Positions 21,241-31,726 of a DNA stretch of 64,000 nt are shown here, piece after piece. Location of the stretch: positions 21,739 through 85,738 of the forward strand of contig NZ_RJVQ01000014.1 of NCBI RefSeq assembly GCF_003856525.1. Direction: 5' to 3'. The position numbers and the translations under genes are program-made. How positions within the stretch are numbered: position 1 is the stretch's first letter; each line of letters begins with the position of its first letter. Under the pieces are notes generated by a model. The model was given only the letters and a program-made list of their open reading frames with translations. It ran no database searches and was not told where the DNA came from. The stretch is from Vibrio viridaestus (GTDB lineage Bacteria; Pseudomonadota; Gammaproteobacteria; Enterobacterales; Vibrionaceae).

Positions 21241-21684
21241 ATGAGAACTGTAGATTTCACTCCTTTATACCGCAACGCTATTGGTTTTGATCGTCTTTTC
21301 AATATGATGGAGGCGGCAACAACTAAAAGTAACTCTGCGGGTTACCCTCCGTACAACATCGAACAGAAAAGTGAAAACGAGTATCGTATCACAATGGCTG
21401 TAGCTGGCTTTGGTGATAAAGATATCGAGATTACTCAACAAGAAAATACGTTGATTGTTCGTGGTGAACGCAAAGCAGATGACGTAGAAAAAACCTACGT
21501 ATATCAAGGTATAGCTGAACGCGATTTCGAGCGTAAATTCCAGTTAGCTGACTACGTTAAAGTTGTTGGTGCTGAAATGGAAAATGGTCTTTTGCATGTT
21601 GATCTGGAAAGAGAAATTCCGGAAGCGATGCAACCTCGTAAAATTGCCATCAACACAAAAAATTTGTTGGAAAGCAAAGAATAA
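21241..21684 (+). CDS. small heat shock protein, Hsp20/IbpA family
   Basis: 147 residues with an alpha-crystallin domain at about 35-130, including YRITMAVAGFGDKDIEITQQ and the C-terminal PRKIAI anchor motif. The N-terminus MRTVDFTPLYRNAIGFDRLF matches IbpA. It is an ATP-independent holdase that binds unfolding proteins. Control is predicted at two levels: a sigma-32 promoter and a ROSE hairpin over the ribosome site. Confidence 0.97.
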   Translation: MRTVDFTPLYRNAIGFDRLFNMMEAATTKSNSAGYPPYNIEQKSENEYRITMAVAGFGDKDIEITQQENTLIVRGERKADDVEKTYVYQGIAERDFERKFQLADYVKVVGAEMENGLLHVDLEREIPEAMQPRKIAINTKNLLESKE

Positions 21685-21710
21685 GTTGGTCAGCATAAAA
21701 TAAAGTAGTG

Positions 21711-21735
21711 AAGAGCGCCTTAAGGCGCTCTTTTT
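21711..21735. terminator. bidirectional terminator between hsp20 and avtA
   Basis: AAGAGCGCC / GGCGCTCTT with a TTAA loop and T-run. It lies between two converging genes, so it can serve both. Confidence 0.9.
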
Positions 21736-21744
21736 AATGGAAGA

Positions 21745-22998
21745 TTACTGTTCGTCGTAGGCCTTTCTGACTTCCTCAGCAATTATCTCAATTCCACGCT
21801 TCATTGTTTCATCATCCTGCACATAGTTCATGCGGATACACTGCCTGGTATGTTGCCAGTCCTGATCCTGTTGTCCAAAGAAGAAGTATTCGCCGGGTAT
21901 TAACAGCACACCACGTTGTTTGAGTCTTGCATAGAGCTCTTTGGTCGCAATCGGTAGTTCATCAAACCATAGCCATAAGAATATTGCGCCTTCCGGCTTA
22001 TGAATTCGAAAGCGTGGATCCGGAATTGCTTCCTGTAGCCACGATACCGCTTGCTGTGCTTTTTGGTAATAAAACGGCTTCACGACTTCGGAGCTGAGCT
22101 TTAGTAGATCACCTTTCTCAATCATATAGTTAGCGAAAGCAGGACCAATACTACCGGGTGAGAGACTAATAATACCGTTGATATTGCTCATTGCCTGGGT
22201 AATTTGCTCATTGGCAATAACGATACCACAGCGTACGCCAGGTAAACCGATCTTAGATAGGCTCATACACAGAATGGTATTGTCATTCCAGAAAGGTTTT
22301 TCATCACTAAAAATGATATTAGGAAACGGTAAGCCGTAGGCATTATCAATGATCAGAGGGATATTATGTTCTCTCGCTAGTTTATCAAGGTGCAACACTT
22401 CATCATTGGTGAGAACATTACCTGTTGGGTTTGTTGGGCGTGAAGCACAGATAGCCGCAACAGAGTCATCGATTTCAAGTTGATTGAAATCGACATGGTA
22501 TTTGAACTGACGGTTATCGAGTAATTCGATTTCTGGTTTAAAAGACACGAAAATATCTTCATCGATGCCGGCATCTGCGTAGCCGATATATTCAGGTGTC
22601 AGTGGTAATAAAATCTTCTTGTGTGAGCCATCTTGTTGTTTCCCAGCGAGCAGATTAAACAGATAGAAGAAGCCACTTTGGCTACCGTTAGTCAGGCTGA
22701 TATTTTTTTCGCTGATATCCCAGCCATAGTTTTCACGAAAGAGTGCCGCTAATGAGCGTAGAAATGCGTCTTTTCCCTGAGGGCCGTCATAGTTGGCAAT
22801 TGCTGATACTAAATCTCCGCTGGCAAGAAGATCCTGACTCGCTCGCTCAAAGTATTGCAGCATTTCAGGAATGGCTGCTGGGTTACCCCCACCGAGCATG
22901 ATGGCACCTGGTGTTCTCAGACCATCGTTTAAGTCATCCATTAGTTGGGTTATGCCCGAATAACGGTTAAATTTTTCACCAAAAGAAGAAAACTGCAT
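21745..22998 (-). CDS. avtA: valine-pyruvate aminotransferase
   Basis: 417 residues of a class I/II PLP aminotransferase starting MQFSSFGEKFNRYSGITQLM. The PLP lysine is in MSLSKIGLPGVRCG, with CASRPTNPTGN upstream. AvtA transfers amino groups between valine, alanine and their keto acids. It is a single gene between hsp20 and glyS, as in other vibrios. Confidence 0.95.
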   Translation of the reverse strand: MQFSSFGEKFNRYSGITQLMDDLNDGLRTPGAIMLGGGNPAAIPEMLQYFERASQDLLASGDLVSAIANYDGPQGKDAFLRSLAALFRENYGWDISEKNISLTNGSQSGFFYLFNLLAGKQQDGSHKKILLPLTPEYIGYADAGIDEDIFVSFKPEIELLDNRQFKYHVDFNQLEIDDSVAAICASRPTNPTGNVLTNDEVLHLDKLAREHNIPLIIDNAYGLPFPNIIFSDEKPFWNDNTILCMSLSKIGLPGVRCGIVIANEQITQAMSNINGIISLSPGSIGPAFANYMIEKGDLLKLSSEVVKPFYYQKAQQAVSWLQEAIPDPRFRIHKPEGAIFLWLWFDELPIATKELYARLKQRGVLLIPGEYFFFGQQDQDWQHTRQCIRMNYVQDDETMKRGIEIIAEEVRKAYDEQ

Positions 22999-23146
22999 TA
23001 CTGACTACCTAGATAGTGATTATTCTCGAATTAAAAATAAAAATGGATATTTTTTCGCATTTTTTGCTGAATGAAAAACATACATGAATGAATTTGGTTT
23101 AGAAAGTGTTTATTTTATCCTTTTTGAATATGCTTTGAATTTGTTG

Positions 23147-23180
23147 AAAAAAAAAGCCCGACCATGAGGTCGAGCTTTTA
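23147..23180 (-). terminator. terminator of the glyQ-glyS operon
   Basis: On the minus strand AGCTCGACC / GGTCGGGCT (one U-G pair) with a 4-nt loop is followed by an uninterrupted T-run, 25-50 bp past the glyS stop. Confidence 0.9.
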
Positions 23181-23203
23181 CTGAGTTGGTGTTGATAATC
23201 TAC

Positions 23204-25270
23204 TTATTTCTGTAGCAATGAGATATCAGCGATTTCTAAGAATAGATTTCTCAGATTATTCAGCAGAGTCAGACGGTTTTTCTTCAACGCTTCGTCGTCT
23301 GCCATTACCATTACGTTATCAAAGAAAGCATCAACAGGTTCACGCAGCGAGGCAAGTTTCGCCAATGCATCCTGATAATTACCTGCAGCAAACGTTGGTT
23401 CAAGAGCTTCCGTCATTACCGCCACTTCTTCCGCCAGCGATTTTTCCTGAGCTTCCTGAAGCAATGTAAGATCGACGTCATCAGCAAGGTTACCTTCGAA
23501 TTTCGCAAGAATGTTACCTACACGTTTGTTTGCTGCTGCTAAGGATTCTGCTTCATCCAGCCCACGGAAGTGAGATACCGCTTTTACACGTTGGTCGAAA
23601 TCAGTTGGTTTCGTTGGGTGACGAGCAAGAACCGCCTGAATGATGTCAACACTAAAGCCTTCATCTTGATACCAAGCACGGAAACGTCCTAACATGAATT
23701 CAAGTACGTCAGTTTCAACGTCTTTGTTTGATAATTTGTCACCAAACAGAGATTTTGCTTTAGCAATTAAATCAACAAGATCAAGATGATAGCCATATTC
23801 AACGATAATACGCAGTACACCTAAAGATGCACGACGTAACGCAAATGGGTCAGATCCTTTTGGCGCTTGTCCGATACCAAAAATACCAACGATAGTATCC
23901 AGTTTGTCAGCCATTGAAAGTGCGGATGATACGCCGTTGCTTGGTAGAACATCGCCAGCAAAGCGAGGCATATATTGTTCATATAAAGCAACCGCAACTT
24001 GTTCATCTTCACCATCATGACGAGCGTAGTGCATACCCATGACACCCTGAGTTTCTGTAAACTCAAACACCATGTTGGTCATTAAGTCACATTTGGCGAG
24101 CAAACCAGCACGTTTTGATTTCTCAACATCAGCACCAATGTTGTCAGCAATATACGCTGCAAGCTCAGTGATACGATCGGTTTTGTCTTTGATTGTACCG
24201 AGCTGCTTTTGGAAAACTGCGTTTTCAAGCAACGGTAAACGATCGACAAGTGCGCTCTTACGGTCGGTATTGAAGAAGAATTCTGCATCAGCTAGACGAG
24301 GACGAACCACTTTTTCGTTACCTTCAATAACGAATCGAGGTTCTTTAGATTCGATATTAGAGACAAAGATGAAGTTTGGTAGAAGTTGTTTATTGTCGTC
24401 ATAGATAGGGAAGTACTTCTGGTCGCCTTTCATGGTATAAACCAAGGCTTCTGAAGGAACTGCCAGGAATTTTTCTTCAAATTTAGCAGTGAGTACGACT
24501 GGCCATTCAACCAGAGAGGCCACTTCTTCGACCAAATCGTCTTCAAGGTCTGCCTTACCACCAAGAGCTTGGGCTGCTTTTTGCGAGTCAGCAATGATTG
24601 TTGCTTTACGAGCATCGTAATCCGCAATCACTTTACCGCGAGACTCAAGAATGGATGGATATTCGTCTGCTGACGTAATCTCAAACTCAGGCTCACCCAT
24701 AAAGCGGTGTCCACGAATAGTTCTTGCTGACGCTACCCCTAGAATTTCACCAGAGATAAGTTCTTCACCCAAAAGGATGGTCAGAGTTTTTACTGGACGG
24801 ATAAACTGAGTTTCTTTATCACCCCAACGCATTGGTTTTGCAATGGGTAGATTGGAAAGCGCTTTGGCTGCAAGCTCAACAACGATGTCTTGAACTGGCT
24901 GACCTTTCACTTCTTCTTTAAAAAGAAGCCACTCACCTTTATCGGTTACCAAACGCTCAGCTTGTTCAACAGTAATACCATTACCACGAGCCCAGCCTTG
25001 TGCCGCTTTGGTTGGATTACCTTGTTCGTCGAAGGCAACTGAGATTGCAGGTCCACGTTTTTCAACTACTTTGTCTTGTTGGCACTCAGCAAGTTGCGCG
25101 ACTTTTAACGCAAGACGGCGTGGTGTGGCGTACCATTTTACGCCTTCGTGTGACAACTCTGCGGCTTTAAGCTCAGATTCAAAGTTAGTTGCAAATGCTT
25201 CTGCGAGAGTACGCAGTTGTGTTGGTGGAAGTTCTTCCGTACCCAACTCAATTAAAAATTCTTTAGCCAT
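23204..25270 (-). CDS. glyS: glycyl-tRNA synthetase beta subunit
   Basis: 688 residues beginning [20 protein letters not shown], the characteristic GlyS start. It contains an HD-like and a DALR anticodon-binding region at the C-terminus. With GlyQ it forms the alpha2-beta2 enzyme that charges tRNA-Gly. It starts 12 bp after glyQ. Confidence 0.99.
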   Translation of the reverse strand: MAKEFLIELGTEELPPTQLRTLAEAFATNFESELKAAELSHEGVKWYATPRRLALKVAQLAECQQDKVVEKRGPAISVAFDEQGNPTKAAQGWARGNGITVEQAERLVTDKGEWLLFKEEVKGQPVQDIVVELAAKALSNLPIAKPMRWGDKETQFIRPVKTLTILLGEELISGEILGVASARTIRGHRFMGEPEFEITSADEYPSILESRGKVIADYDARKATIIADSQKAAQALGGKADLEDDLVEEVASLVEWPVVLTAKFEEKFLAVPSEALVYTMKGDQKYFPIYDDNKQLLPNFIFVSNIESKEPRFVIEGNEKVVRPRLADAEFFFNTDRKSALVDRLPLLENAVFQKQLGTIKDKTDRITELAAYIADNIGADVEKSKRAGLLAKCDLMTNMVFEFTETQGVMGMHYARHDGEDEQVAVALYEQYMPRFAGDVLPSNGVSSALSMADKLDTIVGIFGIGQAPKGSDPFALRRASLGVLRIIVEYGYHLDLVDLIAKAKSLFGDKLSNKDVETDVLEFMLGRFRAWYQDEGFSVDIIQAVLARHPTKPTDFDQRVKAVSHFRGLDEAESLAAANKRVGNILAKFEGNLADDVDLTLLQEAQEKSLAEEVAVMTEALEPTFAAGNYQDALAKLASLREPVDAFFDNVMVMADDEALKKNRLTLLNNLRNLFLEIADISLLQK

Positions 25271-25282
25271 GTTATCTTCCCC

Positions 25283-26203
25283 TTATGCTTGTTCGTCTTG
25301 CTTTTTGCACATTGGGAAGCCCAACGCTTCACGGGATGCGTAGTAAGCTTCGGCAACAGATTTTGTTAGATCGCGAATACGAAGAATATAACGTTGTCTT
25401 TCTGTTACTGAGATAGCTTTACGAGCATCCAGTAAGTTAAATGCATGACCCGCTTTCAAAATACGTTCATAAGCAGGTAGTGGAAGTGGTTTTTCCAGAG
25501 AGATAAGGTGCTTACACTCTTTTTCGCACTGATCGAAGAAACCAAATAGGAAATCGACGTCAGCGTGTTCAAAGTTGTAAGTCGACTGCTCCACTTCGTT
25601 CTGGTGGTAGATATCCCCATAAGTGACTTTGCCCAGTGGTCCGTCAGTCCAAACTAGGTCATAAACAGAATCGACACCCTGAATATACATTGCTAAACGT
25701 TCAATACCGTAAGTGATCTCACCAGTTACTGGTTTACACTCCAGACCACCGACTTGTTGGAAGTAAGTAAACTGTGTTACTTCCATGCCGTTTAGCCAAA
25801 CTTCCCAGCCAAGACCCCAGGCACCCAGTGTTGGGTTTTCCCAGTTGTCTTCAACGAATCGGATATCGTGTACAGTTGGGTCAATACCGAGAACTTTAAG
25901 TGAGCCTAGGTAGAGCTCCTGAATATTGTCTGGAGATGGTTTGATAATGACCTGAAACTGGTAATAGTGTTGTAGGCGGTTTGGGTTTTCGCCATAGCGG
26001 CCGTCAGTAGGGCGTCTGGATGGTTGAACATAAGCCGTAGCAATTGGCTCTGGACCAATTGCTCGCAGACAGGTCATCGGGTGAGAAGTACCCGCACCCA
26101 CTTCCATATCCAACGGTTGAACAATAGTACAGCCTTGTTGGGCCCAATAATCCTGCAGCGCGAGGATCATACCCTGAAAGGTTTTTACGTCGTATTTTTG
26201 CAT
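25283..26203 (-). CDS. glyQ: glycyl-tRNA synthetase alpha subunit
   Basis: 306 residues with the class II catalytic core of the alpha subunit: [20 protein letters not shown] and [20 protein letters not shown]. It is the first gene of the glyQS operon. Confidence 0.99.
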   Translation of the reverse strand: MQKYDVKTFQGMILALQDYWAQQGCTIVQPLDMEVGAGTSHPMTCLRAIGPEPIATAYVQPSRRPTDGRYGENPNRLQHYYQFQVIIKPSPDNIQELYLGSLKVLGIDPTVHDIRFVEDNWENPTLGAWGLGWEVWLNGMEVTQFTYFQQVGGLECKPVTGEITYGIERLAMYIQGVDSVYDLVWTDGPLGKVTYGDIYHQNEVEQSTYNFEHADVDFLFGFFDQCEKECKHLISLEKPLPLPAYERILKAGHAFNLLDARKAISVTERQRYILRIRDLTKSVAEAYYASREALGFPMCKKQDEQA

Positions 26204-26388
26204 AGTCGGGTTCGCGCGATTCTTTTGTAATGAATGAATAAAAATAACAATGAAGTATACCGAGTTATTGCTCTCCGGAGTAGTGGAAATCTTGTTTAAT
26301 TACTGGACAAAAAGTTTCTTTTAATAAATAAGAACCGGTTTGAAACTCAGGAGTTATCGTTATTTCAGCGCAATTTTGCTAATTTTGC

Positions 26389-26417
26389 TTGAGATCATTG
26401 CATTTGCTCTATAGAAT
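26389..26417 (+). promoter_or_regulatory. promoter of the manganese riboswitch/mneA transcript
   Basis: TTGAGA at 26389-26394 and TAGAAT at 26412-26417 are 17 bp apart. Transcription would begin near 26424, exactly where the riboswitch P1 helix starts. The 26204-26388 stretch upstream is AT-rich and holds the glyQ promoter region; I see nothing else in it. Confidence 0.7.
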
Positions 26418-26422
26418 CGTTG

Positions 26423-26622
26423 GGTCTTTGGGGAGTAGCATACGGTTTAATTTTTCTAAATCGTTCGTTCGTCAACACAGTTGGTGCAAAATCACCGTGG
26501 CGTTCGAGACTGAAATCCTATATTTGTTCAGTTTTGCAAGACCTTAGACAAACACCATGTTACCGAGGTGGGGCGTGGAGTTTGTCTATCGTCATAATTA
26601 ACCCGCCTCAGAGAAGCATGTC
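26423..26622 (+). ncRNA. yybP-ykoY manganese riboswitch upstream of mneA
   Basis: The loop-1 signature GGGGAGUAGC is at 26430-26439. A closing P1 helix pairs GGUCUU (26423-26428) with AAGACC (26538-26543), enclosing an aptamer of about 120 nt. Downstream, AGACAAAC (26546-26553) pairs with GUUUGUCU (26580-26587) as a probable expression platform. There is no T-run, so control is probably at translation. This class senses Mn(II) and commonly precedes manganese exporters, which fits the gene that follows. Confidence 0.85.
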
Positions 26623-27177
26623 GTGAGCATTTTAGCTATTTCAATTACAACAGTGGCACTGGCAGAAATTGGAGATAAAACCCAACTTTTATCTTTGATG
26701 TTAGCGAGCCGGTATCGTCGCCCTGTTCCTATTATTTTTGCTATATTTTTGGCAACAATTGTAAACCACGCGTTAGCGGCCTGGATCGGCGTTGAAGTTG
26801 CAGAGTATCTCTCTCCTGAAATTCTTAAGTGGGTTGTTGTCGTCAGCTTTTTGTTGATGGCGGGATGGGTATTGATACCTGATAAGATGGATGACGATGA
26901 TAAGTTAGTTAGTAAAAGCCCTTTTATCGCTAGCTTTGTCGCTTTCTTTATTGCAGAGGTTGGTGATAAAACGCAGATCGCAACATCGATTCTGGGTGCC
27001 CAATACTCTAACGGACTTGAATGGGTTGTATTAGGTACAACAATTGGCATGCTTTTGGCCAATGTTCCTGTTGTTATTATCGGCAAACTGTCCGCTGATA
27101 AACTACCATTAGTTCTCATTCGTCGAGTTACGGCGGTATTGTTCCTCGCTCTCGCTATTGGTGCCGCTATATTCTAG
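26623..27177 (+). CDS. mneA: UPF0016/GDT1-family manganese exporter (MneA-like)
   Basis: 184 residues with six hydrophobic helices in two repeats. Each repeat carries the diagnostic E-x-G-D-K-T motif (AEIGDKTQL near residue 15, AEVGDKTQI near residue 110). UPF0016 proteins move Mn(II) (or Ca(II) in eukaryotic TMEM165/GDT1); the Vibrio cholerae member MneA exports manganese. The start is GTG at 26623. The upstream Mn riboswitch supports the assignment independently. Confidence 0.92.
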   Translation: MSILAISITTVALAEIGDKTQLLSLMLASRYRRPVPIIFAIFLATIVNHALAAWIGVEVAEYLSPEILKWVVVVSFLLMAGWVLIPDKMDDDDKLVSKSPFIASFVAFFIAEVGDKTQIATSILGAQYSNGLEWVVLGTTIGMLLANVPVVIIGKLSADKLPLVLIRRVTAVLFLALAIGAAIF

Positions 27178-27194
27178 TGCCCCTTTCAATGATT

Positions 27195-27228
27195 AAAGCT
27201 GCTCATTTTTGAGCAGCTTTATTATTTC
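27195..27228 (+). terminator. terminator after mneA
   Basis: AAAGCTGCTC / GAGCAGCTTT with a 6-nt loop followed by ATTATTT, just beyond the mneA stop. Confidence 0.85.
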
Positions 27229-27310
27229 TTGAGTTCCGTGACCAAATTCAGCCTTCCACACTGAAAAATATGCTAGTTTTTTAGTAGTCAATGACCGGAG
27301 GCAACTCGTT

Positions 27311-27562
27311 ATGTTAGCTCGTTACATGGGGATGACACCTAAACAACAAAGTTATTTGTTTACGTTTGGCCTGGCTTTAACCGTTCTCGGTATGGTCCTG
27401 ACTGATATGTGGGTACCAATGGTGGTCGGAGCGATTATTCTCACGGGTTTAACCGTTGAAGCTTGGATCCGTACTCAACACTTAATTCCAATGCACAACG
27501 ATATCAGAGCCCTCAAAAAACAAGTTGAGGCGCTCCAGCATAAAATTAATCAAAATGAATAA
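27311..27562 (+). CDS. small two-helix membrane protein, unknown function
   Basis: 83 residues. Two hydrophobic segments (about 15-31 and 34-50) are followed by a short charged region predicted to form a coiled coil (IRALKKQVEALQHKI). It is preceded by a good GGAGG ribosome site at 27297-27301. It stands alone between mneA and tusA, converging on tusA with 10 bp between stops. I do not recognise the family. Confidence 0.7.
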   Translation: MLARYMGMTPKQQSYLFTFGLALTVLGMVLTDMWVPMVVGAIILTGLTVEAWIRTQHLIPMHNDIRALKKQVEALQHKINQNE

Positions 27563-27572
27563 CGGCTAAATG

Positions 27573-27827
27573 TTAAGACTTTGTAACGCCTTTAACGATT
27601 AAATATTCGTAAGGTAGTTCAGTGGTCTGGCTCTCTGCCAGTTGGTGATCCATAAAACGACAGAAACTGGGGATGTCTCTGGTAGTTGATGGGTCATCAG
27701 CAATGACAAGTAGCGCATCTCCATCGTTCATACCTCGGATAGTTTTTCTTACCATCATTACCGGTTCAGGGCAGCGCAAACCTTCTGCATTTAAAGTTTG
27801 AGTCGCTTTACTGGGATCAATGCTCAT
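27573..27827 (-). CDS. tusA: sulfurtransferase TusA
   Basis: 84 residues from the ATG at 27827. The catalytic cysteine is Cys19 in [13 protein letters not shown], and [15 protein letters not shown] follows. TusA relays sulfur from IscS to the TusBCD/MnmA pathway for 2-thiouridine in tRNA. Two upstream in-frame starts (ATG at 27839, TTG at 27851) would only add residues lacking in the family. Confidence 0.95.
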   Translation of the reverse strand: MSIDPSKATQTLNAEGLRCPEPVMMVRKTIRGMNDGDALLVIADDPSTTRDIPSFCRFMDHQLAESQTTELPYEYLIVKGVTKS

Positions 27828-27953
27828 GAGTCGTCTCATTGTTGCTAACAAGAGCTAGATAATACTTACGAAGAAAAAATATTCAATAACCTCTTGGAAT
27901 TAACTTCATTTTGTTTTAATTTGGTTAATAAGATGTTAACGGGAGTGACTGGT

Positions 27954-28139
27954 ATGCAATCAATAGATAGAGTAACTATTTATTCATGTCTCAGTTTTAT
28001 CTGCCTCTGTGCGCTTCTCTTTCGCACTGAGCATGTACTCTCGTTACTTCCCATCTTTGGATTATTGGCTTCTATTTTAGGAATCGCTCTAGAGGTTAAG
28101 TTTTGGCGGGATGTTTGTGAAGACAATCAGAACCCTTAA
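27954..28139 (+). CDS. small membrane protein, unknown function
   Basis: 61 residues from the ATG at 27954, chosen because GGGAG lies 8 nt upstream; longer in-frame starts at 27894 and 27933 lack a ribosome site. Two hydrophobic segments cover most of the protein (YSCLSFICLCALLF and LLPIFGLLASILGIAL), ending in a charged tail. A terminator lies downstream. No family recognised. Confidence 0.6.
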   Translation: MQSIDRVTIYSCLSFICLCALLFRTEHVLSLLPIFGLLASILGIALEVKFWRDVCEDNQNP

Positions 28140-28211
28140 TAAACTGACTGAATTGAGCATTCTGTTTTAACTACGCTCCAATCAATATCACCTACTATTT
28201 TCTTGGGCTTC

Positions 28212-28238
28212 CCCGCAACTTGTATGCGGGATTTTTTT
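28212..28238 (+). terminator. terminator upstream of the gal operon
   Basis: CCCGCA / TGCGGG stem with a 7-nt loop followed by A and seven T residues. It insulates galE from the preceding small gene. Confidence 0.88.
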
Positions 28239-28246
28239 ATCTTTAT

Positions 28247-28262
28247 CTGTAAACGTTTTCTT
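28247..28262. promoter_or_regulatory. GalR-type operator, distal site at gal operon
   Basis: CTGTAAACGTTTTCTT matches the GalR/GalS consensus GTGKAANCGNTTNCAC at 10 of 13 fixed positions. Its centre is 68 bp from the second operator. Confidence 0.65.
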
Positions 28263-28314
28263 TTTATTCCTCTATTTAATCGATTTTAATTGAAAGGTTC
28301 ATATTTTCATATAA

Positions 28315-28330
28315 ATGGAAACGTTTACAA
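28315..28330. promoter_or_regulatory. GalR-type operator, proximal site at gal operon
   Basis: ATGGAAACGTTTACAA matches the GalR consensus at 11 of 13 fixed positions. The same 16 bases recur before the sodium/galactose symporter at 34217-34232. It contains an ATG in the galE frame that is not the real start. Confidence 0.82.
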
Positions 28331-28425
28331 TGTGGGTTGTTGATCACAGATTATTACCTCGTTTGATTGTTAGACTTGGAGCATTCGTTAATCGAGATCT
28401 GCTTTATACAAAACAGGGGCGTAAT

Positions 28426-29445
28426 GTGAATATTTTAGTGACCGGTGGATTGGGCTACATCGGCAGCCATACATGTGTACAAATGGTGCTGTCTGGCATG
28501 ACGCCTGTTATTGTGGATAATCTTTGCAATGCCAATATTGAAGTGTTGAATCGAATCGAACAGCTCTGTGGGGTTCGTCCTGTTTTTTTTGAGGGTGACA
28601 TTCGGGATGAAGATTTTCTCGATAACGTGTTTAGATCGCAATCTATATCGGCAGTAATTCATTTTGCTGGTTTGAAATCCGTTGGGGAATCGGTCTCAAT
28701 GCCAGTGGAGTACTACGATAATAATGTCAATGGTACCTTGGTGTTACTACGAGCCATGCAACGAGCTCAGGTTAAGTCGATTATTTTCAGCTCTTCAGCC
28801 ACAGTTTACGGTGATCCCGCTACTGTTCCTCTTTATGAACATTCTCCAACAGGAAACACAACGAACCCTTATGGCTCATCGAAATGGATGGTTGAAAAAT
28901 GTCTGTCCGACCTTGTGTTATCAGACGCTAGCTGGAGTGTAACCCTACTGCGTTATTTTAATCCGGTGGGGGCTCATCCTTCTGGAACGATGGGCGAAGA
29001 TCCAAAAGGCACTCCTAATAATCTCATGCCATTTATTGCTCAGGTTGCAGTGGGGCGCAGAGACAAAGTCTCAGTATTTGGTGCAGATTATCCTACACAT
29101 GACGGTACAGGTGTACGAGATTACATCCATGTACTCGACCTTGCTGACGGTCATGTGGCTGCGTTACTAAAGATTAGCCAACTGCACGGTCTGCATGTAT
29201 TTAATCTTGGTACAGGTAAAGGTACCAGTGTGCTGGAAATGATTAATGCCTTCGCATCTGCCTGTAATAAGCCCATCCCTTATGAAATCTGTCCTCGTCG
29301 TCCTGGCGATATTGCACAGTGTTGGGCCAGTACCGATAAAGCAGAACAGGAACTGGATTGGAAGGCGACCCGAACGTTATCCGATATGGCTCGTGATAGC
29401 TGGAATTGGCAATCGAATAATCCCAATGGATATGTAGCTAATTAA
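28426..29445 (+). CDS. galE: UDP-glucose 4-epimerase
   Basis: 339 residues from a GTG at 28426 with AGGGG 6 nt upstream. This start gives MNILVTGGLGYIGSHTC, the canonical N-terminus with the GxxGxxG NAD site. The longer frame from 28315 would begin inside an operator. The YxxxK catalytic pair is in NPYGSSKWMVEK. GalE interconverts UDP-galactose and UDP-glucose in the Leloir pathway and is the first gene of galETKM. Confidence 0.96.
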   Translation: MNILVTGGLGYIGSHTCVQMVLSGMTPVIVDNLCNANIEVLNRIEQLCGVRPVFFEGDIRDEDFLDNVFRSQSISAVIHFAGLKSVGESVSMPVEYYDNNVNGTLVLLRAMQRAQVKSIIFSSSATVYGDPATVPLYEHSPTGNTTNPYGSSKWMVEKCLSDLVLSDASWSVTLLRYFNPVGAHPSGTMGEDPKGTPNNLMPFIAQVAVGRRDKVSVFGADYPTHDGTGVRDYIHVLDLADGHVAALLKISQLHGLHVFNLGTGKGTSVLEMINAFASACNKPIPYEICPRRPGDIAQCWASTDKAEQELDWKATRTLSDMARDSWNWQSNNPNGYVAN

Positions 29446-29468
29446 ATTTTTAAGTGAGTGAAGTCATT

Positions 29469-30521
29469 ATGTCTAGCCGTACTTTTAATCCTATTGATGA
29501 TCCTCATCGTCGCTTTAACCCCTTAACCGGGCAGTGGGTTCTCGTGTCGCCTCATAGAGCTAAGCGGCCATGGAGTGGCCAAGATGAGAAACCGTCCGTG
29601 CATGTCGTTCCTCAATATGATGAAAAATGTTTTCTCTGTCCTACTAATACGCGTATTTCTGGCGATAAGAATCCCGATTATCAAGGGACATTCGTTTTCA
29701 GTAATGATTTTGCTGCTTTGAAACCAGATACTCCGGACGCACCACCATTGCGAAGCTCGTTATTTCGTAGTGAAAGTGCTCGTGGTCTTAGCCGGGTAAT
29801 CTGCTTTTCACCGGATCACAGTAAAACGCTACCCGAGTTGTCTCTCAGTCAGATTCGTGGCGTGATTGATACCTGGAATCAGCAAATCGAAGAACTGGGT
29901 AAAGATTACATATGGGTTCAGGCATTTGAAAATAAGGGGGAAGCAATGGGATGTTCTCAGCCTCACCCACATGGCCAAATATGGGCTAACAGCTTCCTTC
30001 CAAACGAGATCGAGCGAAAAGACCGCAACTTAAGGGATTATTACCAAACGTCAGGGACTAATCTGCTGGTTGATTATGTTAATGAAGAACTCAATAGCGG
30101 TGAACGGACTGTTGTTGAAACCAAACATTGGCTGGCAGTCGTTCCTTATTGGGCGGCCTGGCCATTTGAAACCATGCTACTACCTAAAGCTCATGTCCGA
30201 AGAATGAGTGAATTGAGTGAAGAACAAAAATCCGATCTTGCTGTGGCAATGAAAAAGTTGACCAGCCGATACGACAATCTGTTTCAGTGTTCTTTCCCGT
30301 ATTCAATGGGGTGGCATTACGCCCCATTTTTCCAAGATGATACCGATATTGAGCATTGGCAGTTGCATGCTCTGTTCTATCCACCATTACTTCGTAGCGC
30401 AACGGTACGCAAATTCATGGTTGGATATGAAATGTTGGCAGAGACGCAACGTGACCTTACTGCTGAACAGGCGGCTGGGCGTTTACGCAGCTTAAGTGAT
30501 ATCCACTACAAAGAACAATAA
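29469..30521 (+). CDS. galT: galactose-1-phosphate uridylyltransferase
   Basis: 350 residues from the ATG at 29469 (a GTG five codons upstream is in frame). The active-site HPHGQ is in [13 protein letters not shown], where the middle His is the uridylylated nucleophile. A metal-binding CFLC pair is near residue 52. It exchanges UMP between UDP-glucose and galactose-1-phosphate. It follows galE by 23 bp. Confidence 0.97.
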   Translation: MSSRTFNPIDDPHRRFNPLTGQWVLVSPHRAKRPWSGQDEKPSVHVVPQYDEKCFLCPTNTRISGDKNPDYQGTFVFSNDFAALKPDTPDAPPLRSSLFRSESARGLSRVICFSPDHSKTLPELSLSQIRGVIDTWNQQIEELGKDYIWVQAFENKGEAMGCSQPHPHGQIWANSFLPNEIERKDRNLRDYYQTSGTNLLVDYVNEELNSGERTVVETKHWLAVVPYWAAWPFETMLLPKAHVRRMSELSEEQKSDLAVAMKKLTSRYDNLFQCSFPYSMGWHYAPFFQDDTDIEHWQLHALFYPPLLRSATVRKFMVGYEMLAETQRDLTAEQAAGRLRSLSDIHYKEQ

Positions 30522-30554
30522 TAGCCCCTGTGGCTCATAGATAATGAGAACATA

Positions 30555-31709
30555 ATGATGAATCTTTTACAGACAGTCCAAACTGCTTTTATTGATACGC
30601 TTGGCTATCAGCCTACTCATCTAGTTCAGGCACCGGGGCGTGTTAACTTGATTGGTGAACATACCGATTATAACGATGGTTTTGTCCTGCCTTGTGCGAT
30701 CGATTATCAGGTTAATGTGGCTGCAGCAAAGCGCGATGATACTATCATTCGTGTCGTTGCAGCCGATTATGATAACGCTATTGATGAATTTGATTTTACT
30801 AAAGAGATCGAATTTAAGACCGATGCCATGTGGGCAAATTATATCCGTGGTGTTGTGAAGTTTCTTCGTCTTCGAGGATTTGAATTCGGCGGTGCTGATA
30901 TTTCGGTCAGTGGTAACGTTCCTCAAGGTGCAGGGCTAAGTTCGTCAGCTGCATTAGAAGTCGTTATTGGACAGACGCTTAAAGAACTTTATGACTTGCC
31001 AGTGACTCAGGCTGAATTAGCATTAAATGGGCAACAAGCCGAAAACCAGTTCGTTGGCTGTAATTGCGGAATAATGGATCAGTTAATTTCAGCAGAAGGT
31101 CAGAAAAATCATGCACTACTGATTGATTGTCGTAGTTTAGAAACATCTGCGGTAAGCATGCCTACCGATATGTCTGTCGTCATCATCAACTCAAATAAAA
31201 AGCGCGGTCTGGTTGACAGCGAGTACAACGTTCGACGCGCTCAATGCGAAGAAGCTGCATTACATTTTGGGGTGAAAGCTTTGCGTGACCTGACGATTGA
31301 ACAGTTTGAGTTGCGTAATCACGAGTTAACGGATGTTGTTGCGAAACGTGCACGACACATCATCACTGAAAATGCCAGAACATTAGAAGCTGCTGATGCG
31401 CTACGTAGTGGCGATATGATTGTTATGGGAAAATTAATGGCTGAATCTCATCAATCTATGAGAGATGACTTTGAGATTACAGTAAAAGAAATTGATACGC
31501 TGGTAGATATTGTGAAAGACGTGATTGGTGTGCAGGGCGGTGTGAGAATGACAGGTGGCGGCTTCGGTGGTTGTGTCGTTGCATTAGTTCCAAACGCCAT
31601 GGTGAATGATGTAAAAGCCGCAGTCACCGAAAAATATCAGTCACTAACCGGATTAAAAGAGACCATTTACGTTTGTCACGCTCATGATGGAGCTGGCTTG
31701 GTCAAATAA
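30555..31709 (+). CDS. galK: galactokinase
   Basis: 384 residues of a GHMP kinase: the galactokinase signature [16 protein letters not shown], the ATP loop [13 protein letters not shown] and the C-terminal [11 protein letters not shown]. It phosphorylates galactose at C1. Two adjacent ATG codons (30555, 30558) are possible starts. Confidence 0.98.
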   Translation: MMNLLQTVQTAFIDTLGYQPTHLVQAPGRVNLIGEHTDYNDGFVLPCAIDYQVNVAAAKRDDTIIRVVAADYDNAIDEFDFTKEIEFKTDAMWANYIRGVVKFLRLRGFEFGGADISVSGNVPQGAGLSSSAALEVVIGQTLKELYDLPVTQAELALNGQQAENQFVGCNCGIMDQLISAEGQKNHALLIDCRSLETSAVSMPTDMSVVIINSNKKRGLVDSEYNVRRAQCEEAALHFGVKALRDLTIEQFELRNHELTDVVAKRARHIITENARTLEAADALRSGDMIVMGKLMAESHQSMRDDFEITVKEIDTLVDIVKDVIGVQGGVRMTGGGFGGCVVALVPNAMVNDVKAAVTEKYQSLTGLKETIYVCHAHDGAGLVK

Positions 31710-31726
31710 TATAAGGAAGCGAAGAC

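Noticed and set aside
23218-23469. 83-codon plus-strand ORF inside glyS
   Set aside because: Antisense shadow of a highly conserved gene without its own ribosome site.
28315-28425. N-terminal extension of galE starting at the ATG in the operator
   Set aside because: That ATG is part of the GalR palindrome and lacks a ribosome site. The GTG at 28426 has AGGGG upstream and gives the canonical GalE N-terminus.
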